NCBI GenBank assembly: GCA_964568075.1
Contig: CAZMOM010000012.1
Span: forward strand, 20,727-84,726
Source of the DNA: MnTg04 sp964568075
GTDB lineage: Bacteria; Pseudomonadota; Gammaproteobacteria; Steroidobacterales; MnTg04
DNA length: 64,000 nt
Direction of reading: 5' to 3'
A program made the translations under genes and the position numbers. The first letter of the stretch is position 1. Each line of letters opens with the position of its first letter. Below are positions 55,026-63,451 of this stretch, in pieces. The notes beneath the pieces are model-generated. The model had not been told where the DNA came from. It saw only the letters and a program-made list of their open reading frames with translations, and made no database searches.

Positions 55026-55175
55026 GCGAAGCCAGATGACCCCCGGTCACTGCTCCTGGCCGGTACGATCTACCGCGGACTGGATGACAAAGAGTGGGTA
55101 AAGCATACCCCCGGCTTCGACCCCATTCGGAACCACCCGGGATTTCCGGCCACACTGGACTCGCTGCTTGATTAG
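55026..55175 (+). pseudogene. C-terminal remnant of a TPR/CadC-like protein
   Basis: About 50 sense codons ending in TAG, in the same frame as the preceding TonB gene after its stop. The last segment (EWVKHTPGFDPIRNHPGFPA) resembles the terminus common to winged-helix/TPR regulators (P-x-FDPLR-x-PRF). No start codon or ribosome binding site. Probably left from a deletion. Confidence 0.4.
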
Positions 55176-55201
55176 CCTGCCTGTCACCATGAGCCTTTGG
55201 C

Positions 55202-55227
55202 AAAAAAAAGCGGGGCCGAAGCCCCGC
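55202..55227 (-). terminator. Rho-independent terminator of nirS
   Basis: On the minus strand GCGGGGC-TTCG-GCCCCGC followed by eight T; UUCG tetraloop. It begins 32 bp after the nirS stop codon. Confidence 0.9.
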
Positions 55228-55258
55228 TATTGCCAAAACGGCAACTGGGAGAGAACTG

Positions 55259-57394
55259 CTAGTAAATGTCGTTCATCGTGTTGTAGACGTTGAATTTTCC
55301 AGTCGGCGTGACCAGCCTTTCATCCTTGATCACGTATTTAAGCTTGCGGGTCTTGTCGTCAACGACGACCAGCGCGGATTCCTGCTCCTTGCCGCTCCAG
55401 ACCGAAAACCAGACCTCGTCGCCAGCCTTGTTGAACTCAGGCTGAACCACTCGTTTCGGACCTTCGCCCAGATCGGCCCAATCGGCGATCGGTAACACTT
55501 CGAATCCGCCGTCGAGGTCGTCGATGCTGAATACCGCTATCGACTGGCTGAAAGACGTATCGGGGTTGAGCGGCGCATCGACCCAGAGGTTGCCTGAGTT
55601 CGGGTGCGACTTGATGAACAGTGAGCCACCACCCATTCCCTGCAATACGCGGACCGCTTTCCAGGCGTTATCCGGGTTGCCCACCGGATCGGTGCCGATA
55701 AAAGTGATGTTGGCGTTGCCCAATGCGCTGGTGCTCCAGACCGGCCCGTATTCAGGATCTATAATATTGGCCCCGCGACCCGGATGCGGAATCTCGGTCG
55801 TATCTATCAGGGCTTTCAGTTCACGATCCTTGGAGTCGATAACTGCGATCTTGTTGGACTTGTTGGCGGCCGTCAGGAAATACCTGTGAGTCGAGTCCCA
55901 GCCACCGTCATGCAGGAAGCGCGCTGCGCCGATCGTCGTAACCTGCAGGTTGTCAATGTCTTCATAGTTGACCAGCAGAATCTTGCCGGTTTCCTTGACG
56001 TTGACAATAAACTCAGGGTGCTCGTGTGAGGCGACTATCGCGGCTACCCGCGGCTCGGGATGATATTCCAGCGTATCCACGGTCATGCCGCGGGTCGAGA
56101 CGATCTGCTTCGGCTCCAGCGTGTCGCCATCCATGATCACGTACTGCGGCGGCCAATAGGCGCCGGCGATCGCGTACTTGTCCTCAAAGCCTTTATATTT
56201 GGAGGTCTCCACCGAGCGGGCCTCCAGTCCGATCTTGATTTCGGCCACCTTGGCCGGCGGATCCATCCACAGATCGATCAGGTCGATTTTGGCATCGCGG
56301 CCGATGGTATAAATGTAACGGCCGGACGTTGAGGGACGGGAAATGTGGACCGCGTAACCGGTATCGATGATCGTCGCAATTTCTTTTGTGTCGCCGTCGA
56401 TTATGGCGACCTGCCCGGCGTCACGCAGCGTAACCGCAAACACATTTTCGATATCGATATCGTTTTGCTTACTGGTCGGCCGATCCTTCGATGCCACCAG
56501 CGTGTGCCAGCTCGCTTTCATATCAGCCATGCCCCATTCGGGTGGCACCGGTGGTTCGTGCTGCAGGAAGCGGGCCAGGATATCGATGTCTTCATCGCTC
56601 AGTTCGCCTGACGTACCCCAATTGGGCATGCCGGCTGGTGAGCCGTATTCGATAAACACCTTCAGATAATCAGTGCCTTTTGCCTGGGCGATATCGGGGG
56701 TCAACGGTTTGCCGGTGGCGCCCTTGCGCAGCACGCCGTGGCAACCCGCGCAGCGCTGAAAGAAAATCTTCGTCGCATGCTCAAATTCCTGCTCGGTGAC
56801 CGGTGGCGCGCCGGGAGTGAGGACCATCTTCGCCTCCATCTCCGCGCTCGGGGCGCCGGCGTAACGCATTTCCGCATCGGCAGTCGCCGGATGCTCGGTC
56901 TGCGATTCGGCAGTTCTGACCTGCAGGCCACCCTCACGCAATGCGGTTACTTCGGCGGAACTGACTGCATCGCCTTCGTTGCGCCATGAATTCCTGACAT
57001 AGGTCAGGATGTCGGCGATTTCCGAGTCGTTCAGCTGGTTCATCGGCGGCATTGCGCCATTAAACTCTGTCCCGTTGACGGTTACCGGGCCGATCAGCCC
57101 GTTTAGAACGATAGAGATCGACCGTTCCTTGTCTGCCATCAGGAAATCGGAGCCCGCGAGCGGAGGAAAAGCCGAGCTCAGGCCGCCGCCATCCTGTTGG
57201 TGACAGACCGCACAGGCCGCCTGAAAACCGCTTTCTCCACGGGCCATTTGCCCCTCAAAACCACCCTGTGCCGATGCCACCTCGGCCTGATGGACCATCG
57301 CCTGGTCACTGCTATCGGTACCACCGGTGTCCGGGCTGCAAGCGCTGACCGCGAGCAAAGCTCCGCCAACCAACGCAATTCCTTTCCTCGTCAT
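55259..57394 (-). CDS. nirS: Cytochrome cd1 nitrite reductase with extra cytochrome c domain
   Basis: 711 residues from the ATG at 57394 (AGGGAG upstream). Lipobox-like VSAC at about 16-19. An additional cytochrome c domain has CAVCH at 61-65 and a Met in GAMPPMNQ. The ordinary NirS cytochrome c domain has CAGCH at 215-219 followed by GVLRKGATGKPLTPD. The d1 propeller spans about 300-711 with the axial His in TGYAVHISRP (about 350), the TRGMTVDT block and active-site-region His in YHPEPR and SHEHPE. It ends TGKFNVYNTMNDIY as in known NirS. Reduces nitrite to NO in the periplasm. About 120-150 residues longer than usual. No nirCFDLGHJEN genes adjacent, so heme d1 must be made elsewhere. Confidence 0.93.
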   Translation of the reverse strand: MTRKGIALVGGALLAVSACSPDTGGTDSSDQAMVHQAEVASAQGGFEGQMARGESGFQAACAVCHQQDGGGLSSAFPPLAGSDFLMADKERSISIVLNGLIGPVTVNGTEFNGAMPPMNQLNDSEIADILTYVRNSWRNEGDAVSSAEVTALREGGLQVRTAESQTEHPATADAEMRYAGAPSAEMEAKMVLTPGAPPVTEQEFEHATKIFFQRCAGCHGVLRKGATGKPLTPDIAQAKGTDYLKVFIEYGSPAGMPNWGTSGELSDEDIDILARFLQHEPPVPPEWGMADMKASWHTLVASKDRPTSKQNDIDIENVFAVTLRDAGQVAIIDGDTKEIATIIDTGYAVHISRPSTSGRYIYTIGRDAKIDLIDLWMDPPAKVAEIKIGLEARSVETSKYKGFEDKYAIAGAYWPPQYVIMDGDTLEPKQIVSTRGMTVDTLEYHPEPRVAAIVASHEHPEFIVNVKETGKILLVNYEDIDNLQVTTIGAARFLHDGGWDSTHRYFLTAANKSNKIAVIDSKDRELKALIDTTEIPHPGRGANIIDPEYGPVWSTSALGNANITFIGTDPVGNPDNAWKAVRVLQGMGGGSLFIKSHPNSGNLWVDAPLNPDTSFSQSIAVFSIDDLDGGFEVLPIADWADLGEGPKRVVQPEFNKAGDEVWFSVWSGKEQESALVVVDDKTRKLKYVIKDERLVTPTGKFNVYNTMNDIY

Positions 57395-57483
57395 GGTTGA
57401 CTCCCTCAACATCAAGAACAGAACCGTCTCAAGCGGCCTCGTATTTCAATAATTAAAGAATAGAAGCTGCGGCGAAATCCGCC

Positions 57484-57497
57484 TTGACCTGCATCAA
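57484..57497 (-). promoter_or_regulatory. FNR/DNR-type box of nirS
   Basis: TTGAC-CTGC-ATCAA on the plus strand as written (the motif is near-palindromic). Centre 57490.5; a -10 (TATTCT on the minus strand, 57462-57457) lies 31 bp away, class II geometry. Predicted leader about 55 nt, with Shine-Dalgarno. Confidence 0.8.
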
Positions 57498-57531
57498 TAA
57501 CGCCGGGCCCGCGGGCAGGACATATGGGCAG

Positions 57532-57912
57532 TCAGCCGGGCAGCGGCGATTTGCTGATTGCCACCGCCAGCATGTACGAGTAGCTCGCAATGGCCAGTAC
57601 GAATGCGGTCACTTGGGAACGCCGCCCCGGCGCATATTTCAGCGCGATGGCGCCGAGTAAAATGTACGCGAGCAGCGCGTATATTTTTGCGCCGAGCCAG
57701 GGAACCGCGAAAGGATTCAACTTGAGTATATAAAGCATCGCCAGCGCACTGAGCAACAGGCCGGTATCGACAAGATGCGGCAGCACCCGGGTGATGCGGT
57801 GGCGCAGCCGCGGGTCATGCCGAAACGCCCAGAACGCACGCAGCAGAAAGCCGCCAAGGCTAGCGCCGACACAGGTGACATGGACGTATTTCAGGAAGAC
57901 GAAGGCCGCCAC
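57532..57912 (-). CDS. SirB2 family membrane protein
   Basis: 126 residues with about four membrane helices. FLKYVHVTCVGASLGGFLLRAFW at the N-terminus and the second block HLVDTGLLLSALAML are SirB2-family features, with conserved membrane His and Arg residues. Function unknown; named from an old Salmonella locus, now seen often beside nitrogen-oxide or heme genes. 6 bp after the Crp/Fnr gene, same operon. Confidence 0.82.
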   Translation of the reverse strand: MAAFVFLKYVHVTCVGASLGGFLLRAFWAFRHDPRLRHRITRVLPHLVDTGLLLSALAMLYILKLNPFAVPWLGAKIYALLAYILLGAIALKYAPGRRSQVTAFVLAIASYSYMLAVAISKSPLPG

Positions 57913-57918
57913 GATGGA

Positions 57919-58602
57919 TTACTCATATTCGGCCAACGCCTTGCGGTTCAGAATCGTAATATCCTTGCCATCGACGTTGATGATCCCTTCGTCGATCAGC
58001 CCGCGAATAATCCGCGACAGGGTTTCGGGTTTGATCGATAATCTGGCTGCAATATCCTGTCGCGACAGATTAAGACGAATTTTGTTATCGCCAGAAATCG
58101 TCTTGTGAGCCAAAAACCTGACAAGACGATGCGTCGCGTTCTCCAGAGTCAGCGTTTCTATTTCCCTCAGCCGGGCATGAAGGCGGCGGCTGATATCTCC
58201 CAGCAATCTGAAACACGATTCATTGCTTTCAGCCAGCATTTCAAGATAAACAAAGGAAGGTATTACAGTCAGACGTGCGTCGACAATCGCCTGCGCACTC
58301 ACCGGATATCGATGCCCGGTCATGAACGCGACCGCTTCGGCGAAAGTCTGTCCCGGGTAAACCACCTCAACAATTTTCTGATTCCCATCCCGTGAATTCA
58401 GGCACAGCTTTATCTGCCCGGATTCCACCAGATAAAAATTTCGGGCCTTGTCACCCTGGTAAAATAAAGTTTCGCCAGTCTTAAGATCCGACGAGCGGCA
58501 ACAATCGGTTATGCGTTTCAGTTGTGATTCACTAAAGCTGGCAAACAGATAATGCTCCGCTAATGTGCCGATCCCTGCTCGATCTTCATTTGCCACTTTC
58601 AT
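57919..58602 (-). CDS. Crp/Fnr family regulator, DNR-type
   Basis: 227 residues: cyclic-nucleotide-binding fold (about 15-140; FYQGDKARNFYLVESGQIKL), dimer helix, and HTH LSRQDIAARLSIKPETLSRIIRGL (about 180-205) with the E-x-x-S-R reading pattern used for TTGAT/TTGAC half-sites. No N-terminal four-Cys Fe-S cluster, so it is closer to the NO-sensing DNR group than to FNR/ANR. 29 bp after hemN, so transcribed from the FNR-boxed hemN promoter, which allows autoregulation. Prime candidate to bind the four boxes reported here. Confidence 0.85.
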   Translation of the reverse strand: MKVANEDRAGIGTLAEHYLFASFSESQLKRITDCCRSSDLKTGETLFYQGDKARNFYLVESGQIKLCLNSRDGNQKIVEVVYPGQTFAEAVAFMTGHRYPVSAQAIVDARLTVIPSFVYLEMLAESNESCFRLLGDISRRLHARLREIETLTLENATHRLVRFLAHKTISGDNKIRLNLSRQDIAARLSIKPETLSRIIRGLIDEGIINVDGKDITILNRKALAEYE

Positions 58603-58631
58603 TTGCAGTTTAACTGACGCACGTATCAGCT

Positions 58632-60020
58632 CTAAACAATCCTGGAAAATCGCTTGCCGGCGCCATCTTTCTGAATGTACTCGTCAAACACCATGGCAAT
58701 CGCCCTTAGCAGGAAACGACCCGTATCGCTCACCGCCAGTTGATTTGTCGTCAGCTCGACAAGCCCGTCATTTTCAAGCACACCCATCGCGTCAAGCTCT
58801 GCCGAGAAATGGTTGCGAAAGTCGATGGAAAACTCCTCCTCGAGTCTGTCGAAATAAACCAGGCCGCCACACATGATCTGCTGAATAATTCGGCTCCGTA
58901 AATGATCCTCGTCGGACATCATCAAGCCTCGCTCGACAGGTAATTTGCCGGCTTCAATCGACGTGTTGTATCGCTGCACACTCTTCACGTACTGGCTGTA
59001 GCAGGAGCCGACTTTGCTGATAGCGCTTGAACCGAGTCCGATCAGGTCACTACCCGCGTGGGTGGAATAGCCCTGGAAATTTCTTTGCAGCCTGTCGTTA
59101 TTCATCGCGACGCAAAGCTCATCGTCTGGCAACGCAAAATGGTCCATTCCGATATAAACATAGCCGGCCCCAGTGAGCCGGTTGACGATCAACTGAAGTA
59201 ATTTGAGCCGCGCAGCAGGATCCGGCAGGTCTTCCGCCCGAATAAGACGCTGTGCCCTGAACAACTGGGGCATGTGTGCATAGCTATAAATTGCCAGGCG
59301 ATCCGGTCGGGCCTCGATCATCAGGTCAAGCGTGCGAGAAAAGCTATCCAGGGTCTGCAGCGGCAAACCATAAATCAGATCCACGGACACCGATTCGATG
59401 CCGGTCGACGGTGCTTCCTTTATCAGATCAAGCGTCAGCTCAACCGGCTGGATCCGATTGACCGCTTTTTGGACATCCTCATCAAAGTCCTGGACACCCA
59501 GACTGATCCGGTTGAATCCCAACGCCGCGATACTGTGCAAGCGATCAGCATTCACGGTACGCGGATCGAGCTCTATTGAATATTCCTGGGTGCCATCGGT
59601 GACCAGCTGGAATGACTCTGACATACCACTAAACAGACGACCAAGTTGCTGATCGTCAAAGTAGGTAGGCGTCCCGCCACCCATATGCAGCTGGCTGACC
59701 TTTCTGTCTTTATCGAAGAGCTTTCCGTGCAGGCCGATCTCGCCCAGCAGGCGCTGCAGGTAGAACTCGGCTCTCTCTGGATGCCGGGTCACCAATTTAC
59801 TGCAGCCGCAGTAGTAGCAAAGCGAGTGACAGAAAGGGATATGCGTATAAATAGACAGGGGACGGGGGATCGGATCCTGATTAGTGAGTATCGCCTCACG
59901 CTGGTAATCGTCCGCTGTGAAATCAGGGCGAAACTGAACTGCGGTGGGATAAGAAGTGTATCGCGGGCCCTGCCCGCCATAACGGCCAATCAGGTCCGCA
60001 TCAAAGACTGCGTGATTCAT
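58632..60020 (-). CDS. hemN: Oxygen-independent coproporphyrinogen III dehydrogenase
   Basis: 462 residues. N-terminal GGQGPRYTSYPTA, radical-SAM cluster CHSLCYYC (CxxxCxxC) at about 62-69 with following GCSKLVTRHP, then IHMGGGTPTYF and SIELDPRTVNAD blocks, and the C-terminal HemN domain (DRLEEEFSIDF). Converts coproporphyrinogen III to protoporphyrinogen IX without O2, cytoplasmic. First gene of the hemN-crp/fnr-sirB2 operon. The predicted mRNA starts at the ATG itself. Confidence 0.93.
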   Translation of the reverse strand: MNHAVFDADLIGRYGGQGPRYTSYPTAVQFRPDFTADDYQREAILTNQDPIPRPLSIYTHIPFCHSLCYYCGCSKLVTRHPERAEFYLQRLLGEIGLHGKLFDKDRKVSQLHMGGGTPTYFDDQQLGRLFSGMSESFQLVTDGTQEYSIELDPRTVNADRLHSIAALGFNRISLGVQDFDEDVQKAVNRIQPVELTLDLIKEAPSTGIESVSVDLIYGLPLQTLDSFSRTLDLMIEARPDRLAIYSYAHMPQLFRAQRLIRAEDLPDPAARLKLLQLIVNRLTGAGYVYIGMDHFALPDDELCVAMNNDRLQRNFQGYSTHAGSDLIGLGSSAISKVGSCYSQYVKSVQRYNTSIEAGKLPVERGLMMSDEDHLRSRIIQQIMCGGLVYFDRLEEEFSIDFRNHFSAELDAMGVLENDGLVELTTNQLAVSDTGRFLLRAIAMVFDEYIQKDGAGKRFSRIV

Positions 60021-60054
60021 GCCAGCAGCCTAAAACCGTCCGCCAGGGACCGTG

Positions 60055-60068
60055 TTGACGTAGATCAA
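60055..60068 (-). promoter_or_regulatory. FNR/DNR-type box of hemN operon
   Basis: TTGAC-GTAG-ATCAA; centre 60061.5, exactly 41.5 bp from the A of the hemN ATG (60020). A weak -10 (TAGGCT on the minus strand, 60032-60027) fits initiation at that A. Confidence 0.8.
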
Positions 60069-60181
60069 AGACCCCCGGAACAAGCCGCCGGACGCTGTCT
60101 TATATTGAAATCAGCGGCGACGGATTCCGCGAGGCAGCAACGATATCGACACGGGGAAAAAAGATCTGGCTCATGCACTGA

Positions 60182-60550
60182 TTATTTCTGTTCTGACGGT
60201 GCGGATTGCAAGCATCGGAGCTCGTATCTCAGATGATAGAGATACGGATTGTCGTCTGCGCGCGTGTAGCGACGGCGTGACACAACCTCAAATCCTTCGG
60301 GACAATATCCCCGGATTTCCAACCAGTCTGCTGCCCACTTCATGCGCTGCAGGTCGCCGCTGGGACTGTCCGGGTATCTGGAGCTGATCCTGGCTTCGAA
60401 AAGCAGCAATCCCGTCTCACTACCCTGGAGTTGCCTCAGGCTGCTCATCTTGTGACGCTCGAAGTCCGCTTTCCCGATCGTTGCGCAGCCTGCAAGCAGC
60501 ACAGTAGTGGTCAGTGCGCCTGTCCGCAGCACACTCATCCGACGCTTCAT
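60182..60550 (-). CDS. Small hypothetical lipoprotein
   Basis: 122 residues. Lipobox VLLAGCAT at about 18-22. The mature part is charged, with two pairs of Cys possible (GYCPEGF, LRCLQ). No family recognised. Start overlaps the upstream gene's stop (ATGA), so it forms a two-gene operon with it. 60069-60181 to hemN is the hemN upstream region. Confidence 0.7.
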   Translation of the reverse strand: MKRRMSVLRTGALTTTVLLAGCATIGKADFERHKMSSLRQLQGSETGLLLFEARISSRYPDSPSGDLQRMKWAADWLEIRGYCPEGFEVVSRRRYTRADDNPYLYHLRYELRCLQSAPSEQK

Positions 60551-61299
60551 TTTTCGACTTGGATATTCCGCCGGATGACCGCGGAGTTGCCGGTGGTCGA
60601 ATCAAGCGCGTAAACCAGTAACAGCGCCTCGCCTTCCACACTCGCCAGAAGAGACGACTGGAAATGACTGGTTTCACCGGTATATTCGAGCGGCCCCTCC
60701 GCAACGATATCCTTTCCGCTCCAGAGCTGGCCCATCAATTCGTATTGCTCGGAATCCCAAAGCCCGCCAGGCTGAGTCGGACACCCGCACATCATCACGA
60801 GCCGGGCTATGATTCGGACATCACTCCCCAATTTGACTGCCGACGGCACATCTTTTAGTTCGAGCACAAATCCCGGAAGCGTCAGCAACCAGCCGTTACC
60901 GTCGTCGACATGCCTGCCCGGGATGAGCCAGTAGGTCGCACTGACCTCGACGATCGATTCGGGAAACGCCATCGGCCCGCTCACGTCTACCCTGACCCGC
61001 GTTGGACGATCAATATCGATGCTGGTCGAGAATGCGGCAGACTTTTCACTGGCCAGGGAGTCGCCCCGGGTTCGGGGCTTGCGCATAATGAGGTCTGTAT
61101 TCCCGGTCCCGCCACGTGTCAGGCCACTGGCAAGCTCCGCGCCGGTCTCAACGTCGGTAATGACCACTTTTGCGCCGCCCATGCTGGTCCCAACGAACTT
61201 GGCGTCATTCGCAAGAACCCTGACCGTCACCCTTGTTGGGGTGGCCGCAACGGAAAAAGCGATAAAAAACAGGGCGGTGAGGATCAGCGTATTTCTCAT
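60547..61299 (-). CDS. Exported hypothetical protein
   Basis: 250 residues from the ATG at 61299, chosen because AAGGAGT lies upstream and it yields a signal peptide (MRNTLILTALFFIAFSVAA). The mature protein looks like beta-sandwich domains (TRVTVRVLANDAKFVGTSMGGAKVVITDVETG, later PTRVRVDVSGPMAFPE). CGCP near residue 170 may bind metal or form a disulfide. Divergent from the phosphatase gene. Confidence 0.72.
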   Translation of the reverse strand: MRNTLILTALFFIAFSVAATPTRVTVRVLANDAKFVGTSMGGAKVVITDVETGAELASGLTRGGTGNTDLIMRKPRTRGDSLASEKSAAFSTSIDIDRPTRVRVDVSGPMAFPESIVEVSATYWLIPGRHVDDGNGWLLTLPGFVLELKDVPSAVKLGSDVRIIARLVMMCGCPTQPGGLWDSEQYELMGQLWSGKDIVAEGPLEYTGETSHFQSSLLASVEGEALLLVYALDSTTGNSAVIRRNIQVEK

Positions 61300-61422
61300 G
61301 ACAAATTTGACTCCTTTAATCTTGCCGGTATCTCCGGCTGCCGCCGGACCGGCCAAGACTATGGCAAAAAGACGATGCTTCGCCTAGCCTTATCGCTATC
61401 GGCCTTTTGACGAGTGGTCATT

Positions 61423-63330
61423 ATGACTCAAAGATTGTTATGCCGCTGTGCCTCGCTGGCAGTCCTTTTGCTGCTTGGTTCGGGCTACGCGCTAGCAAAC
61501 GATGAGACGCAGCCAACTCATTTATCTGCGAAACGTGTCGTGGCTTTTGCCGATGTTCATGGCGCTTATGAAGACCTGCTGGGCGTATTACAGCAATCGG
61601 GTGTCGTGGATTCTGTGGCGCATTGGGCGGGTGGCGATACTCATTTGGTCAGTCTCGGAGACATCCTGGACCGCGGAGCGAGGTCCCGGGACGTGCTGGA
61701 TCTGCTGATGTCACTGCAAAAAGAAGCGGCTGACGCCGGCGGGACCGTGTCTTTCGTTCTTGGAAATCATGAGTCGATGATTATGACCGGTGACCTGCGT
61801 TACGTTTCTGACGCGGAAATTGCCGAATTCGAGGCGGACGAAACGGCGGAGCAGAGAACTGCTGCATTCGAAAACTACCGGAGAAGGCCGGACCATGCCC
61901 TGCTCACCGATGAACAGGCCCAAGCCGCATTTGATCAGGCTTACCCGGCTGGTTTCTTTGCCCGGCTGGAGGCGTTTTCTCCTGGCGGGCGATATGGAAG
62001 CTGGCTCCTCGATCAGTCGATCGCCATCGTTATCGACGACACGCTTTTTGTGCATGGTGGCCTGGCGCCAATATTGGGTGAGCTGCCCGCCGGACAGCTG
62101 AATCCGAAATTGATGTCCGAGATTCGCCAGTACGCGGAGGCCTGGTACCGGTTGACGACCGCCGGCTACCTGTCACCGGGGCGGGAGGTAGTAGACAGTC
62201 TAGCGTACGCCGTATCGATCAGAGATGACGAAAATCTTGCGGCAGAGATTCGCCTTGAAGCTGCGCGCCTGGTTCAGGCGAATGAAGGAATTGCCTTTAG
62301 TGTAGACAGTCCTCTCTGGTATCGCGGCACCGTATTATGCTATCGGCTCAGTGAAAACAGCACGATAGAAAAAGCATTGCAAATGCAGGGTGTACAACGT
62401 GTGGTCGTCGGGCACACGCCAACGGCCAGTCACAAAGTAGAAACCCGCAATAACGGAAAAATTATCATGCTGGACACCGGCATGTTGACGTCCGAATACG
62501 GTGGCCGTGCGTCAGCGCTCATCATTGAAGAAGGTGAATTGCGGGTCGCTTACCTCGAAGAGGATGAAATACAGGCGCCGGTACCAAATTCGCGAACAAT
62601 CGACAAAAGACCGGGCAACATGAGCGACCAGGAGCTTGAGGAATTCTTGCTGACGGCAAAAGTTGTTAACAGCGAGGCCGGTCTGGCCGGCGTAACAAAG
62701 CCGCAAATGTTGACGCTGAACAAGGACGGTATGCAGATCGATGCTTTGTTCAACACCGAATCTACTGAAATCCGCGGTGGCCGCGGCCCGAACAAGAACA
62801 GAATGCTCAACGCCGCCGATCGCTGGCAGTATGAAGTGGCCGCTTACAAACTCGATCGAATTTTGGGACTGGGCATGGTGCCTGTCGCTGTCGAACGAAA
62901 CATTGACGGCCAGGTCGGTGCGCTGATATTCAGGACGAAGGGGCTGATCAGCCTGCTCCAAAAAAACAATGAAAAAATCACGGCCGACGGCTGGTGCCCG
63001 CTACAGCCTCAGCACGAGCTGATGTATGTTTGGGATACACTGATCTACAACGAAGGCCGCACACAGCAAAACGTAACCTACACCGCCCCGGACTGGATGC
63101 TCCGGCTGATCGGGCAGTCGCGTAGTTTTAGAACCTACCGGGACAAGCCGCCCTATGTCCGTGAGCGGAAACTGAGAATGACCCAGGAAATGGCCAACCG
63201 GCTTAAGTCGCTCGATTCCGAGCAGCTAACCGTAGAGCTCGGCGAATATTTGAACCGTGATCAAATAAGGGCTTTGTTACGACGCCGTAACCTGTTGATC
63301 AACAGCTGGGCGGAAATACAAACGCCCTGA
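61423..63330 (+). CDS. Metallophosphatase fused to a kinase-like C-terminal domain
   Basis: 635 residues from the ATG at 61423; a GTG nine bases earlier is possible. Signal peptide to about YALA (25). The N-terminal calcineurin-like phosphatase is of the Shewanella-type: FADVHGAYEDL (about 42), GDILDRGARS (about 79), GNHESM (about 112), HGGLAP (about 208), VVGHTP (about 330). The C-terminal ~190 residues (from MLNAADRWQYEVAAYKLDRI) match a kinase-like domain found fused to such phosphatases, whose metal-binding D-R-N and I-D-H positions here read EGRT (about 542) and LIGQSRSF (about 561). Exported; substrate unknown. Confidence 0.78.
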   Translation: MTQRLLCRCASLAVLLLLGSGYALANDETQPTHLSAKRVVAFADVHGAYEDLLGVLQQSGVVDSVAHWAGGDTHLVSLGDILDRGARSRDVLDLLMSLQKEAADAGGTVSFVLGNHESMIMTGDLRYVSDAEIAEFEADETAEQRTAAFENYRRRPDHALLTDEQAQAAFDQAYPAGFFARLEAFSPGGRYGSWLLDQSIAIVIDDTLFVHGGLAPILGELPAGQLNPKLMSEIRQYAEAWYRLTTAGYLSPGREVVDSLAYAVSIRDDENLAAEIRLEAARLVQANEGIAFSVDSPLWYRGTVLCYRLSENSTIEKALQMQGVQRVVVGHTPTASHKVETRNNGKIIMLDTGMLTSEYGGRASALIIEEGELRVAYLEEDEIQAPVPNSRTIDKRPGNMSDQELEEFLLTAKVVNSEAGLAGVTKPQMLTLNKDGMQIDALFNTESTEIRGGRGPNKNRMLNAADRWQYEVAAYKLDRILGLGMVPVAVERNIDGQVGALIFRTKGLISLLQKNNEKITADGWCPLQPQHELMYVWDTLIYNEGRTQQNVTYTAPDWMLRLIGQSRSFRTYRDKPPYVRERKLRMTQEMANRLKSLDSEQLTVELGEYLNRDQIRALLRRRNLLINSWAEIQTP

Positions 63331-63451
63331 TTCTCACTGTACCGAGACATAATTTCAGTTATCATCGGGCGATTGACAGCGCGCGGCGTCACCCGCCGCA
63401 TTATCAGGGTCGCAGGGGCAACTATGCCTGCATCAGCCGAGGAGCCGCCCA

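Noticed and set aside
58603..58631. Possible FNR box before the Crp/Fnr gene (CTGAC...ATCAG)
   Set aside because: Half-sites are imperfect and spaced by 6 rather than 4 bp; the gene is already served by the hemN promoter.
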